From: Chenopodium formosanum | Lineage: Eukaryota; Streptophyta; Magnoliopsida; Caryophyllales; Amaranthaceae | Assembly: GCA_024500155.1 (NCBI GenBank) | Contig: CM044867.1 | Span: forward strand, 25,741,632 to 25,805,631 | Direction: 5' to 3' | Length of the DNA: 64,000 bases | In this document: positions 1-10,457 of the stretch, piece after piece | How the letters are laid out: each line of letters starts with the position of its first letter | How positions within the stretch are numbered: position 1 is the stretch's first letter | Made by a program: the position numbers and the translations under genes | Notes under the pieces: model-generated | What the model was told of the DNA's origin: nothing | What the model saw: the letters and a program-made list of their open reading frames with translations, nothing else | Database searches by the model: none

Positions 1-735
1 AAATTTAGAACATAGGAAAAAATTTAGAACATAGACTTAAAAAATTTAGAATATAGGCTTAAAAACATTAGAACATAGAAATAAAAATTTAGAACATAAC
101 AAAAAAATTTAGAACATAGGAAAAAAATCAGAAAACATAAAATTTAGAACATAAGAAGAAAAAAAATTAGAAAACATGAAAAAAAATTTAGAATGTAGAT
201 AGAAAACATTATTTGGAACATAGGAAGAAAAATTAATTAGAACATAAGAAAAGTGTTAGTGCATAAAAAATTTAGAACATAAGAAAAATTTCAAAATATA
301 GGCCGATTAAGTTTAGAATATAGGAAGAACATTTAGAACATTTGTAGAAAAAAGTTTAGAACATAAGTAAAGCTATAAAATCTAAGAAGAAAATATTTAG
401 AACATATGAAAAAATTAGAACATAGGTAAAAAAAATTTAGAACATAGATAGAAAATAAATTCAGAACATAAGAAGAAAATTTGGAACATAAGAAAGATAT
501 TAAAATATAAATAAAAAATTTAGAGCATATGTTCTAAATAAAAAAATTTAGAACATATGTTCTAAATAAACAAAAATTAGAACATATGAAAAATTAGAAC
601 ATAAATAGACATAAATTTTTAGAACATAGACAAAATAAAATTAGAACATAGATAGAAAACATTTAGAACATAGGAAAAATATTTTAAACATAGGTAGAAA
701 AACTTTTGAACATAAGAAAAGTTTTTAAATATAGG
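1..735. repeat. Degenerate 'tttagaacata' minisatellite-like array
   Basis: Dozens of copies of tttagaacata are separated by A-rich spacers of variable length (about 8-20 bp). The spacing is irregular, so this is not a simple tandem repeat. The same motif in reverse complement (tatgttctaaa) fills the element at 3650-4238. Confidence 0.75.
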
Positions 736-1060
736 CATATAAACTTTTGAACATAAGATATGTCTTCATAGTCTATCCATATGGTTGCAAAGTGCAAACC
801 TGCTCTATCTTATGCCTATCTTCACCATCAGCATCTACACTTAAGCAAGGGACTATATGTGGTTTATTGCAAGCTTTGCAGGGGGGGCTGATGCTGCTGT
901 AGGTAGCCTGTTGTTACCGCTATTGGCTTGCTGTTGCCCTGCTGCAGTGCCTTTTTCATACTTTAATTTTATGCTTTGATGTGGTTGATTTCATATATAG
1001 GGTTATTGTAATGATTAAATTTCATGTTGGAGTACACTACTTAATTATTGGGTGTTTTAA

Positions 1061-1131
1061 AACCTATTAGCTCAAGTGGAAGAGCACTATGCAATTGCAT
1101 AGGGGATGTAGGTTCGATTCCTACATAGGTT
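1061..1131 (+). ncRNA. tRNA-like cloverleaf, copy 1
   Basis: The 71-nt sequence folds as a tRNA. It has a perfect 7-bp acceptor stem (aacctat/ataggtt), a D-arm gctc...gagc, an anticodon-like arm ctatg/catag with only a 6-nt loop (caattg), a 5-nt variable region and a T-arm with loop ttcgatt. The A-box (tagctcaagtgg) and B-box (ggttcgattcc) match Pol III consensus. The 6-nt anticodon loop argues against a decoding tRNA. No T4 terminator follows directly. Confidence 0.6.
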
Positions 1132-1595
1132 TAGAACATAGACAAAAAAATAATTTAGAACATAAGAAAAAAATTTAGAGTACATGTTTAGAACATAGGA
1201 AAAAATTTAGAACATAGGGAAAAAAAAAAAAAAAAAAAGAACATAAACAAAATAATTTAGGTAAAAAGAATATTTAGAACATAGGAAAAAAAAGCTTTAG
1301 AACATAGGTAGAAAAAATTTAGAACATAGGAAAATAAAACTTTAGAACATAAGTAGACTAAATTTAGAACATAGTAAAATAAAACTTTAGAACATAAAAC
1401 TTTAGAATATAAGTAGACTAAATTTAGAACATAGGAGTAGGCAAAAAAAATTTAGAACATAGAAAAAGAATATATTGTTTATGTTCTAAAGTACATAGTA
1501 GGATTATACGAATCTATTTTATATTCTCATTCATGATTTAGAACAAAATTAGTAAATTTTAGAACAAATTTAGTAAATTTTACAACATATGCTAA

Positions 1596-1666
1596 AACCT
1601 ATTAGCTCAATTGGTAGAGCACTATGCAAATGCATAGAAGATGTAGGTTCAATTCCTGCATAGGTT
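1596..1666 (+). ncRNA. tRNA-like cloverleaf, copy 2
   Basis: This has the same 71-nt architecture as copy 1 with a perfect 7-bp acceptor stem, D-arm gctc/gagc and arm ctatg/catag. The loop is again 6 nt (caaatg). The B-box is ggttcaattcc, one base off consensus. The differences from copy 1 include paired T-stem changes (gtagg/cctgc, with a G-T pair). Confidence 0.6.
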
Positions 1667-1814
1667 AACTCTAAAAATAATATTAAAAAGAAAATTAAAT
1701 TAGCACTAAGTTATATTTTGTACAAGAATAAATTGGTTAAAATGATTAACAACTATGGAAACTTTGTTACAACTTAACTCACATACAAACTCTTGCCTCC
1801 ACACTATGAAAATG

Positions 1815-1885
1815 AACCTACGTGGGATTCGAACCCACATCTTTTGTGCATTTGCACAATACTCTACCCGTTGAGCTAGTAGGCT
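1815..1885 (-). ncRNA. tRNA-like cloverleaf, copy 3 (opposite strand)
   Basis: Read on the minus strand it is again 71 nt: acceptor agcctac/gtaggtt, D-arm gctc/gagt, arm ttgtg/cacaa with 6-nt loop caaatg, T-arm gtggg/cccac with loop ttcgaat. The B-box ggttcgaatcc is perfect, and a T4 run lies within a few bases downstream, as needed for Pol III termination. Stems differ from copies 1 and 2 by compensating changes (ctatg/catag to ttgtg/cacaa), which suggests the fold was kept. Confidence 0.6.
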
Positions 1886-3567
1886 AATGTATATAAAGCA
1901 TTTGAATTAAAAAAATTACTAAAAAGATAGATATTAAGTTTGCTTATACCGTTATTAGTAGTCCTTTAGTGCACATTTTGGGAGAGCAAGGACTATCCCA
2001 TGTTAAGACTAGTACTAACCAAGCGAGCTTTGACAAAAATATGACTGACAACAAAGGGTAGTGCTTAAATCAGAAAGTAAACTCATGATCAATATATATG
2101 CATATTATGTGAGGTAGTTTGAGAAGAGTATACTTGTAGTGCTCATATGATATGCATAGTGAATTAGTGATGATATAGTATGCCCAAGTATGCAAGTAAT
2201 CAAAATCATATTCTATTTTTAACCCTAGATTTCACAATAATAAATGATTTAAAGTTGCAGCTAATTCAAACAAATCAACTTATGGCATAAAAACATTCAT
2301 TTAGATGCAAAAAGCACTTTATTTGTTCAAACTTGCAGCCGATTTAAGGACTCAACTTCATAATCAATACTACTATACTACATAGTCCTTGCTAGAAAAT
2401 GCGTAACAACCAAAAAGATATGTAGATCAATCTTTACAACATAAAGATCAAACTTTTGAACATAGGGAAAATTTAGAACATATAGAATAAACTTTGGAAC
2501 ATTGAGAGAAAACTTTAAAACATAAAGAAAAACTTAATAACATAAAAGGATAAATTCTAGAATATATAAGCTAAACTTTAGAATATATATAGTAAGCTAT
2601 AGAACATAAAGAGTGAATTTTAAATATAAAAGATTAACTTTGGAGCATAAAAGGATAAACTTTTGAACATAGTGGATTTGATTCTATGAACAATAACCAA
2701 ATGGGATCCCAATAAGGCAACAAATTATTCAAGGTCTATCAAAGGTTGTACTTTTCTTAAAAAACCAAAATTATATGATGAAATTAAAATTATAAACCTG
2801 AATTGAGATCAACAACAATATTAAAATTACAAACAAAATCAACACTCAAAACAATTGCAAAGTAGAAATTAGAACAAACCAAGCAACCAAACCAAGACTA
2901 TGCAATTTTGACAACCAAACTAAGCAATCAACCTTAGTATTATATTTAAACAAGATCTGGAATGATTAGAACAAAAAGAAAAACAAGCAAATCAAAATGA
3001 AGAACATAAAAACGCAAAAAAAAATCGATCAAAAGCAAGCAATAATGAAAAACTACACAATCGATTGAAATCGAATAAAAAAAACTTGATATTCAACACA
3101 AAAATCAATGAAATTATAATTCGAATCAAACATAAATTCAACAAAAAAATAGTATAGAAATTATAAGATTGATAAATAAACCCTAATTTAACTTCATACC
3201 TTTAAGATAAAACCATAACAAAAAATTTGTAAAAATTGATGATGATAATCAGTGATATGTTGTAATATATCAATAGTTTACACAGATTTTATGAAGATTT
3301 TGAAGAAACTTGTATGATTTTGGGGGAGATCAGAGGGGAAAATGTTGAGAGAAGAGAGAGAAAGATAGTTTTTGTAAGAAGAGACAGAAAGTGTGCGGGG
3401 GAAGCGAAAAAACAAATAAAATATCAAATTCTCAGTTGCTCAAAATTACTAAATTGCCATTACTAAAGGTGTGTTTTGTGCTGTTAGATTAAAGGAAATC
3501 AACGGTGCAGATTGGTTCTTATATAAGATTGGGTTCTTATATAGAGGAGGGTTCTTACATGAGCCTT

Positions 3568-3570
<3 letters not shown>

Positions 3571-3649
<79 letters not shown>
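3571..3649. repeat. (TA)n microsatellite
   Basis: About 39 uninterrupted AT dinucleotides separate two inversely oriented related elements. It probably served as the insertion target. Confidence 0.95.
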
Positions 3650-3652
<3 letters not shown>

Positions 3653-4233
3653 GGAGGCTCTCGTGAGAATTTGTCTTATGTGAGAATTTTTCTTATGTGA
3701 GAACACTTTTTATGTTCTAAATTTTAACTCTTATGTTCTAAATTTTAAATCTGATGTTCTAAACTTTTCCTTAGGTGTTCTAAATTAAATCAAATGTTCT
3801 AATTTAGTACTCACATGTTCTAAACTATAAATTAGTTAAGTTTGATATCATAAATTTTATAAAACTTGTTCCAAAATTTTAACTTCCATGTTCTAAATTT
3901 TAAAACGTGTGTTCTAAGATTTTTAATTATATGTTCCGGATTTTAAAGCGTATGTTCTATTTTTTTACTCGTATATTCTAAATTTTTTACTCACACGTTC
4001 TATATTCTATATTAATTTGTTCTAAGTTTTTATTCATAAGTTCATAATCTTAAATCAGATTCTCATGTTTAAAATTTCATAAAGCAAATTTAATAAATTT
4101 TTAATCACTTGTTCTAATTCTTAAATCAGATGTTCTAAACATATTACTCACAGTGATGTTCTAAATTATTACTCATATGTTCTAAAATTGTACTCACATG
4201 TTCTAAATTTAAGATCAGTTCTCATATAAGTAC

Positions 4234-4238
<5 letters not shown>
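3650..4238. mobile_element. Small (TA)n-flanked element with 'tgttctaaa' repeats
   Basis: It starts gggggaggctctcgtgagaa just after one TA tract and ends ttctcatataagtacaaatt just before a second one (4239-4320). Subterminal inverted motifs are visible (cttatgtgagaa near the start, ttctcatataag at the end). The interior is made of at least 20 degenerate copies of tgttctaaa. There is no coding capacity. It is related to the element at 1-3570, in the opposite orientation. Confidence 0.55.
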
Positions 4239-4295
<57 letters not shown>

Positions 4296-4320
4296 TACAT
4301 ATATATATATATATATATAT
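4239..4320. repeat. (TA)n microsatellite with internal gtacatac
   Basis: About 80 bp of AT dinucleotides are interrupted once by gtacatac. It closes the right side of the preceding element. Confidence 0.9.
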
Positions 4321-4350
4321 GAAAAATATTTTTTTTTAAAAAATACTAAC

Positions 4351-4380
4351 AAACCGTGCATCGCATGGGTTTCATCTAGT
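4351..4380 (+). mobile_element. Helitron-like 3' terminus
   Basis: A short hairpin, ccgtgc-atc-gcatgg, is followed 5 nt later by ctag and then t. A GC hairpin close to CTRR with a 3' T is the known 3' end structure of plant Helitrons. The matching 5' TC end was not identified, so this is a terminus only. The rest of 4381-4912 is AT-rich and shows nothing else recognisable. Confidence 0.4.
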
Positions 4381-4912
4381 TAAATTTAATTAATGATAAT
4401 TAAAGTACAGCAAGCTAAAAGTTCAAGAGGCATAAATTGCCATAAGTCCTATTGCCGTAATGGCTACATGCCGAAGTTATCTAAAGCCAAAAGATAACTA
4501 TGAATACTATTATAGATTCATTAATAACAATTTCTACCCTTTCAAACATCAAACATGTAAGTACTCCATATGAAGTAGTATGTAGCAACTACTATCATGG
4601 TTTGTATATAAATTATGAAAACACATTTTTTTTAAAGTACAAGAGCAATTAATACCCTACCTTCCATACATTACTATTTACTAGAGATAAATAAAACTAG
4701 CATTAAAAACTTCATTCATTCTACTGGTATTAATTGTTTCTCCCATCTTTTACTTCTCATACAATTGTAAAAAAAAAAAAACTTCTCATACAAATCTATA
4801 CTTTCACCACTCAACTTGCAACATACAACGTAGGTAAGTTGATCTTGTTCTTTTTCATTTTTATTTCTTATCTTTGCAAGAAAAATTATTAACTTATGTA
4901 ATCTGTGGTTTA

Positions 4913-5902
4913 TACACACGGGTGTACAGTGCTCATCGTACACCCGGATGAATAAAAAAAAGGCGGAAAGAACATCCTGTGTTTCATAAAGAACATACAT
5001 GTATTTGACAAAGAACATGTTTGTATTTGACAACAACATGCATAACCAAAGAACATAAAGATATAATAAAAAGATCGAGATAAAAACTTAATAAAAATTT
5101 TCTGAAAAATTATACATTAACGGAAAAAATTTAGAGGTGATAAAAAATCGAGTAGGGTCGGGCCATACCATAATTTCTCGTGCCCAAAGCCGTGAAAAAG
5201 TAGCGGGTTTTCGGGCTTTATTCGAACCCGGTTCGGATTTTAACTAAAAATGCATTTTTAGGCTTGCCCAAACCCACTCTATTTCGGGTTGGATCGGGTC
5301 GGGCTGTGAGTCATGCCATGTTGATCACCTCTTTAAAATTCTTTACCAAATATTTCATTTCCCCAAAAATAGTTTTCTATCTCTCCAAAAAATCAACTTC
5401 CCACAATAATTTAGGTTTTTTTACTCTAATATTATTTTCAATTAAAAATAATTGAAGATTTCAATATCAAATTTCAAAATAACATATGTTAAAAGAACAT
5501 AATTTATATTGGAAAGTACATATAGTTAATACCTAAATAACACACTGATCAAACTCAAAAAACATACGATAATAAAAGTTATCTAAATATGACATATGAT
5601 AATAAAAATAGAATTTGGGCGTCACTACGACCTTAAAGAACATACAGGCCAAATTTAAACAACATACTTTGTAGCATTAAACCCAAAAAAACATATATGT
5701 TTATCAACAAATGTTAAATAACATAAGTTACAATGTAAAAAAACATATAATCATACTCAAAGAACACACTGATCACACTCAAAGAACATATTAAAGGTAT
5801 GTTCTTTGTCAAACATAGATATGTTCTTTATCAAACATTGTATGTTCTTTCCGCCTTTTTTTTGTTTACCCGATGCACCATGCGCATGGTGCACCCGGGT
5901 GT
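4913..5902. mobile_element. Fold-back (long-TIR) DNA element with 'agaacata' motifs
   Basis: The left end (acacgggtgtac...cacccgg...aaggcggaaagaacat) is mirrored at the right end (atgttctttccgcctttttt...gtgcacccgggtgta). The terminal inverted repeats are about 60 bp, imperfect, and contain short hairpins of their own. The interior repeats a(a)gaacata. A block at 5150-5310 is rich in gggtcggg/cgggtt motifs. There is no transposase. It is a non-autonomous element of uncertain superfamily. Confidence 0.55.
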
Positions 5903-6008
5903 ATTATCTAATTTTCAAACTTATGTGATCATGCATGCTTAATATAATTTTTTTTTCTATTTCTTGATGTATTACTTGTTGGTGACTTGATGTGTTTGAT
6001 TTCTTAGT

Positions 6009-6446
6009 CCAATAAGAGAATACAATGTCAGATATCATATACTAGACTTTCGTGATGGCCCTTCATCAGACGGAATACTTGAAAATTATAACTACCGACA
6101 CTCGTCTTTGAGAAACGTAATCGAGAGATGTTTCTCAACAATTAAAAATCGATGGAGGATACTAAACAACATGCCTATGATGGAAATTGAATATCAACTA
6201 GCAATCATAGTGTCAACATTTGCACTTCACAATTTCATACGCCTTACGAGTTGGGTATTCCAATATATAATGGTGTGAGCATTGAGCCAAGATCTGATAC
6301 AAGCATATTTGATGACAATCGGAAAAAAAATGGATCAAGTACGATGTAAGATAGCAAAAAAAATTTGGTGTTCAGAAGGGGGGATCGTGGAATCTTCTGA
6401 TTCTGATTCAGATTCCGATTCTGAAGGTGAAAACATGGAAATATAA
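6009..6446 (+). pseudogene. PIF/Harbinger-type DDE transposase relic (C-terminal part)
   Basis: The frame opening after an intron-like acceptor (ttcttag at 6003-6009) reads RYHILDFRDG, then NYRHSSLRNVIERCFSTIKN and FALHNFIR. This is the conserved C-terminal part of the DDE_Tnp_4 (HARBI1-like) nuclease family. The first frame stops at 6276-6278. A second frame continues after indels, one likely in the A8 run near 6330, with VRCKIAKKIW and an acidic Ser/Asp tail ending at 6446. The N-terminal half is missing. Confidence 0.7.
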
Positions 6447-6568
6447 ATTAATGTTCTTGCATGTCATTATGTACATTGAAATTAGCGACCTTTGATTTCC
6501 TATTGTATTTTAAACAAAAAAAAATTTGAATTAGAGTACAAATTTTTTTTTTTTTTTTTTACATTGGT

Positions 6569-6600
<32 letters not shown>

Positions 6601-6837
6601 TTATTATTAAAGAGTAAGTAATAATTTTAATAAAATTACATAATAGTATAAACTAAGTATATATATTTCAATTATAAAAATAACAAAAATTTGTTAAACA
6701 ATGAAAATAATATTCAGATCAGATCATATTAGACCAGATAAAAAATATTCAGATCAGACCAGAAATATTCAGATCACCAGAAAGATTCAGATCAGATCAT
6801 ACCAAATCTTATAAAATTCAGATCAGATCAAACCATA
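6447..6837. repeat. AT-rich spacer with (TTA)n and 'cagatcagatca' repeats
   Basis: It contains a poly-T run (6542-6560), an imperfect (TTA)n tract (6568-6609) and, from about 6715 to 6837, a degenerate array of attcagatcagatca units. There is no coding sequence. Confidence 0.7.
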
Positions 6838-7940
6838 TCAGACGAAGAGAACAAGTCCTAGGTTTGTCTCCACTACAAAAGTGCACTGCAACAATTAGGC
6901 AATTGTATTACGGTTTAGCCACCAACGTTTGTGACAAGTACATAAGAATAAGCAAAAGTATTGCGAATTTGGCGTTAGAAAAGTTTACCGAAGGTGTCAT
7001 CAACCAATTCAGTGATCACTAATCAGTAATTAACGATAAAATGAATATTCCCATGATATAGTCGCTCATTCATTTGTGAATTCCTTTCTTGAGTCCAGGA
7101 TATCATATCGTAATGATATGGAAAGGCTGCTACGAATCGGAGAGGAGCGTGGATTTCCAGGCATGATCGGAAGCATTGATTGTATGCACTAGGAGTGGAA
7201 AAATTGCTCGATGACATGAAAAGGATAGTATCAAGGCAGAAAAGGGGTAGCCACTCTTACATTAGAGTCTGTTGCTGACGAAGACTTGTGGATTTGGCAT
7301 TTTTTCTTCGAGATGCTGGGTTCTTACAATGACTTAAATGTGCAACATCAATCTTTTATATTTGAGGATGTGTTGGAGGGGCGTACTCCTCCTGTGAGCT
7401 TTGTTGTTAATGGTCATTAATACAACAAGGGATATTACCTTACTAACGATATTTATTCCAAGTGGGCTACTTTTGTGAAGTTTATCACTAGTCCACAGAC
7501 TCAGAAACATAAATTGTTTGCACAACATCAAGAAGCAGCGAGAAAGATGTTATGAGAGCTTTTGGAGCTCTACAATCTCGATTTGTATAATTCAAAAACC
7601 ATCTTTTGCTTGGGATGTTCAAATACTTCACAAGATTATGTTATTGTGCATCATATTACACAACATGATCATTGAAGATGAGCGAGATACATACTTGAAC
7701 AACTCTGACACATTTCACTTCATTGACAATCAAAGTGGTTGCAACGAGGATGCTTTCGAGTATCGTAATGAGCATGTGGTAGACAACAATATAATGAGTG
7801 TGTGGTAGACAACAATATATACTTGCAACGAAGAACAAAGATTGAAGATCAACAAGCTAACTTGCAATTAAAACACAATTTGGTTGAGCACATTTGGAAG
7901 AAATTTAGGTGTAACGAGAACCATAACAATTGGATTTTAA
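6838..7940 (+). pseudogene. Plant transposon protein (PF04827-type, PIF/Harbinger) relic
   Basis: Pieces in order are TIRQLYYGLATN, LLRIGEERGFPGMIGSIDCM, GRKGVATLTLESVADEDLWI, NDLNVQHQSFIFEDVLEGR, VSFVVNGH, YYLTNDIYSKWATFVKFI and ILHNMIIEDERD, then a tail with LVEHIWKKF near 7890. This is the order of the plant nuclease family derived from PIF/Harbinger transposases. Several in-frame stops (for example after SIDCMH at about 7190 and after VVNGH at about 7420) and frameshifts break it. It differs from the relic at 6009-6446, so two lineages decayed side by side. Confidence 0.75.
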
Positions 7941-8541
7941 TTCTGTTAACAATTAAGTATGTGTTATGTCTAATGCACTTGGGTGGTTTTTTTTTTCAAA
8001 AAAAATTTGTATTCCCCATTTAAATTAACGAAGTAATTTATTACTCTAATTACGCTAATCGCAAACAATTAACAATAATTTTAGCTAATTTGGCACGCAA
8101 ATAACGCTAATTGTAATTTTCTAATACTGAACGTAACTAATTATGGTAATAATAACGGTAATAACAATCAATTACATATCAAATGAGATTAATATATTGT
8201 TAATTATGTATGTATTTTAATTTTTAGTAAAAAATAAATTGAGGTGGGATAGGTGAATAGTAACATGAGCATTTTTTTTTGGTTCATGGTTAAGAGGAGT
8301 ATGTTGGAAATTATTTGTCTGGTTTATGTATATGAGAGAAAGTATTTTTTTTATGTGAATAGTAACATGAACATTTTTTTTTATGTTCATGAATAAGGGT
8401 GCTCTTAGTTTAGTTGTAGACTTTGTAGTCTTGTAGACATATACATGATACTCCATCCATCACACAATACATAAGCGTATTTGAGTTATTAAGAGAATTA
8501 AGGAGATTTTATATTCCTTACAACTAATGATTGGGAGTACA
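7941..8541. other. Intergenic, AT-rich, short direct repeat
   Basis: No gene is visible. A motif, gtgaatagtaacatga followed by a T8 run, occurs twice (8252-8280 and 8356-8385), about 103 bp apart, which suggests a small decayed element. Confidence 0.4.
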
Positions 8542-8755
8542 ACCAACAAAGTGTTCGCTCACTTGGTAAGACTCTTACCTCATAATCCCAGAGGTCTGGA
8601 GTTCGAATAATCCTACTAAGTGAGGGCATTTGGGGGTAGGGATTCCCTTACCCACAAGTGCTTGGCCCGCAAATATTGGAACAAAAAAAACATAAGGATT
8701 AAGGTCTAGCAGGGTCCTTCTTATCATTAAAAAAGAATAAAAAAAATAAATAAAA
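8542..8755 (+). mobile_element. tRNA-derived SINE with 15-bp TSD
   Basis: The head reads like a tRNA gene, with A-box region cgctcacttggtaagact and B-box region ggagttcgaataatcc. The body ends in an A-rich tail (aaaaaagaataaaaaaaataa). Near-perfect 15-bp target-site duplications flank it: atgattgggagtaca at 8527-8541 and atgattgagagtaca at 8756-8770. Its features fit Amaranthaceae-type and other plant SINEs, but the family is not assigned. Confidence 0.8.
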
Positions 8756-9059
8756 ATGATTGAGAGTACATATGTGTATATGGGGTTTGAGAGAGATTGA
8801 AAGAAGAAGTAGTTTGGAATTAAGGTCAAAAGACATCATTAGTACAAAAAGAAAAAAAATGACAACTCATCAAAACAAGGGAACATTCTAAAAAAGTACT
8901 ACCTTTAATTAGAAATAGACTTTGTATTTTGATTTGTCCAAACAGGAATACAGACTTTGTATTGTCTGACCGTGGGAGTATAATTGAGTAGTAGAATAGT
9001 AGATACGTTCATATTTACATAAAACAGCCTACAAAGTAAGCTAAACTGAACTGTTACAT

Positions 9060-9660
9060 TTTTTTTTTTGAATAGCAAAAATATTTCATTAATTAAAAGT
9101 CATACGACATCTACAATAGAGATTCGACGTTAACAAATACATAAGATATTGAATCAAATAGAATTTTCCTTCATAAAAACTACGATCGTCGAGTAGATCT
9201 TGCACTGCGGAGCATCTCCCGCTTATATCGCTGAAAATTACAGCCTTGTTGGAGAGACAATCTAACGATCCTTTGTAGCCGTGAGGATGTTTTCCTTCTG
9301 ATTCATCTGTCCGTATTCGAAAACTTGATAACTTTTTCACCAACGAAATAATTTCACGACAATCCATTAGATCTGCTACCATGGATTCAAACCTAAGAAA
9401 TTTCTCCCTCGAAAAGAGGAGATAAACCTTGTCTTTCGAAGGAGGTCGAAAAACCCTTGTCTTTCGAAGGAGATCGGAAACCCTTTCTTTCAAGGGAGAA
9501 AAGTTCCTCCCAAAAGGAGGAAGCATTATTATAAACCTAAAAAAAAAATAAAGAAACAAGAATTGGGGCTTTCCACCGATTAAAATCGATGGAAGCCCCT
9601 TCAAAATTCAACAATGGAGGCTAGGGTTTTGGAGAGAGAAAGGAGGAGAGAGAGGAATGT
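9060..9660 (-). mobile_element. Short LINE-derived retroinsertion with 16-bp TSD
   Basis: On the minus strand it begins near attcctctctctcctccttt and aaaaccctagcctcc, typical of an L1-type 5' end. It terminates with aatgaaatatttttgctatt followed by poly(A), seen as the T11 run at 9060-9070. TSDs are aactgaactgttacat (9044-9059) and aactgaattgttacat (9661-9676), one mismatch in 16. A 171-codon ORF (9089-9604) runs through it but shows no family I recognise. It is likely an internally deleted LINE derivative that moved by LINE machinery. Confidence 0.65.
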
Positions 9661-9676
9661 AACTGAATTGTTACAT

Positions 9677-10457
9677 GGCTCAGCTAGGTTTAAACTAATC
9701 TTATCAAGTATTAATTCAAGATCAAACTTGCCTCAAATTGAAAAATCTTGTTAAAACAAGTTCTAACGACCTAAACTTACCCTACCCAAACCAGACCCGA
9801 AATGACCCGATCGAACAACCCAATTGTCGGGTCTAATTATTGTGCATAAATTTGTTTGCTTGTTTGCTTTTCTTCTTCTTCTTTTTACAGAAAATGTGGG
9901 AGTTAGATTCACTCCGTTACTTCAAGAGCTCGTCAAAATGACAAGTTGTAATTCAATTTTTGTCAAGATGAACAAATCCTATTATATGCTAAATCGTCGC
10001 AAACCTTTAGTACCTCTCCAAGACATGTTCAGATTTCACTGTTATCTCAAGATAAATTATTGTGAGGCCATCTAATACAAAACTTAGCCTTACTAGACAA
10101 AGTTCTATAAGCCTCCCAAGTCTTAAACCATGACAATTTTAAAAAATGACCATTGTACAAAGTGCATTCATGTGACTAAAAAGGCATACACCACTCTAAC
10201 CAAACTCTTTATCTATAACAGCAAACAGCGTACAGGGGCAGTAGCACTTTCGACGTTGTCTGCACCAATGCACCTTTGTATCTGTAACTTACATGGCTTT
10301 CTCAGACTTATAACTCCATATCCATTCCTGCAAGAGAAGTAAGGAGAAGTTAGTTATTTCCTCCAGATATTTAGCATTTCTACGGTTCTACCCATGAACA
10401 ACCACCAATAGTAATTGTCATTCCTTCTTTTAGGTATACTTCTACCTTCTTAAGGTT
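9677..10457. other. Intergenic; includes the 3' UTR of sucrose-phosphatase
   Basis: No coding sequence is recognised. A short hairpin-like block with gacccgaaatgacccgatcg and tgtcgggtct lies at 9790-9835. The part next to 10457 should be the 3' untranslated region of the minus-strand sucrose-phosphatase gene. Confidence 0.4.

Larger units (their letters stand above)
1..3570. mobile_element. AT-rich (TA)n-bounded repetitive element, left end outside the window
   Basis: The stretch is dominated by degenerate copies of an 11-mer, tttagaacata, dense at 1-735, 1131-1480 and 2450-2670. It holds three tRNA-like cloverleafs and, near 3290-3420, a purine/pyrimidine-rich block. Its right end (3540-3570) reads, on the minus strand, aggaaggctcatgtaagaac, which matches the start of the next element (gggaggctctcgtgagaa) on the other side of a (TA)n tract. 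The two therefore look like related elements inserted head to head in a TA microsatellite, as described for Micron-like elements. No protein-coding ORF is recognisable. The superfamily is unknown and the left boundary is not visible. Confidence 0.5.

Noticed and set aside
1061..1131. Functional tRNA gene
   Set aside because: The anticodon loop has 6 nt in all three copies, so no standard anticodon can be assigned; called tRNA-like instead.
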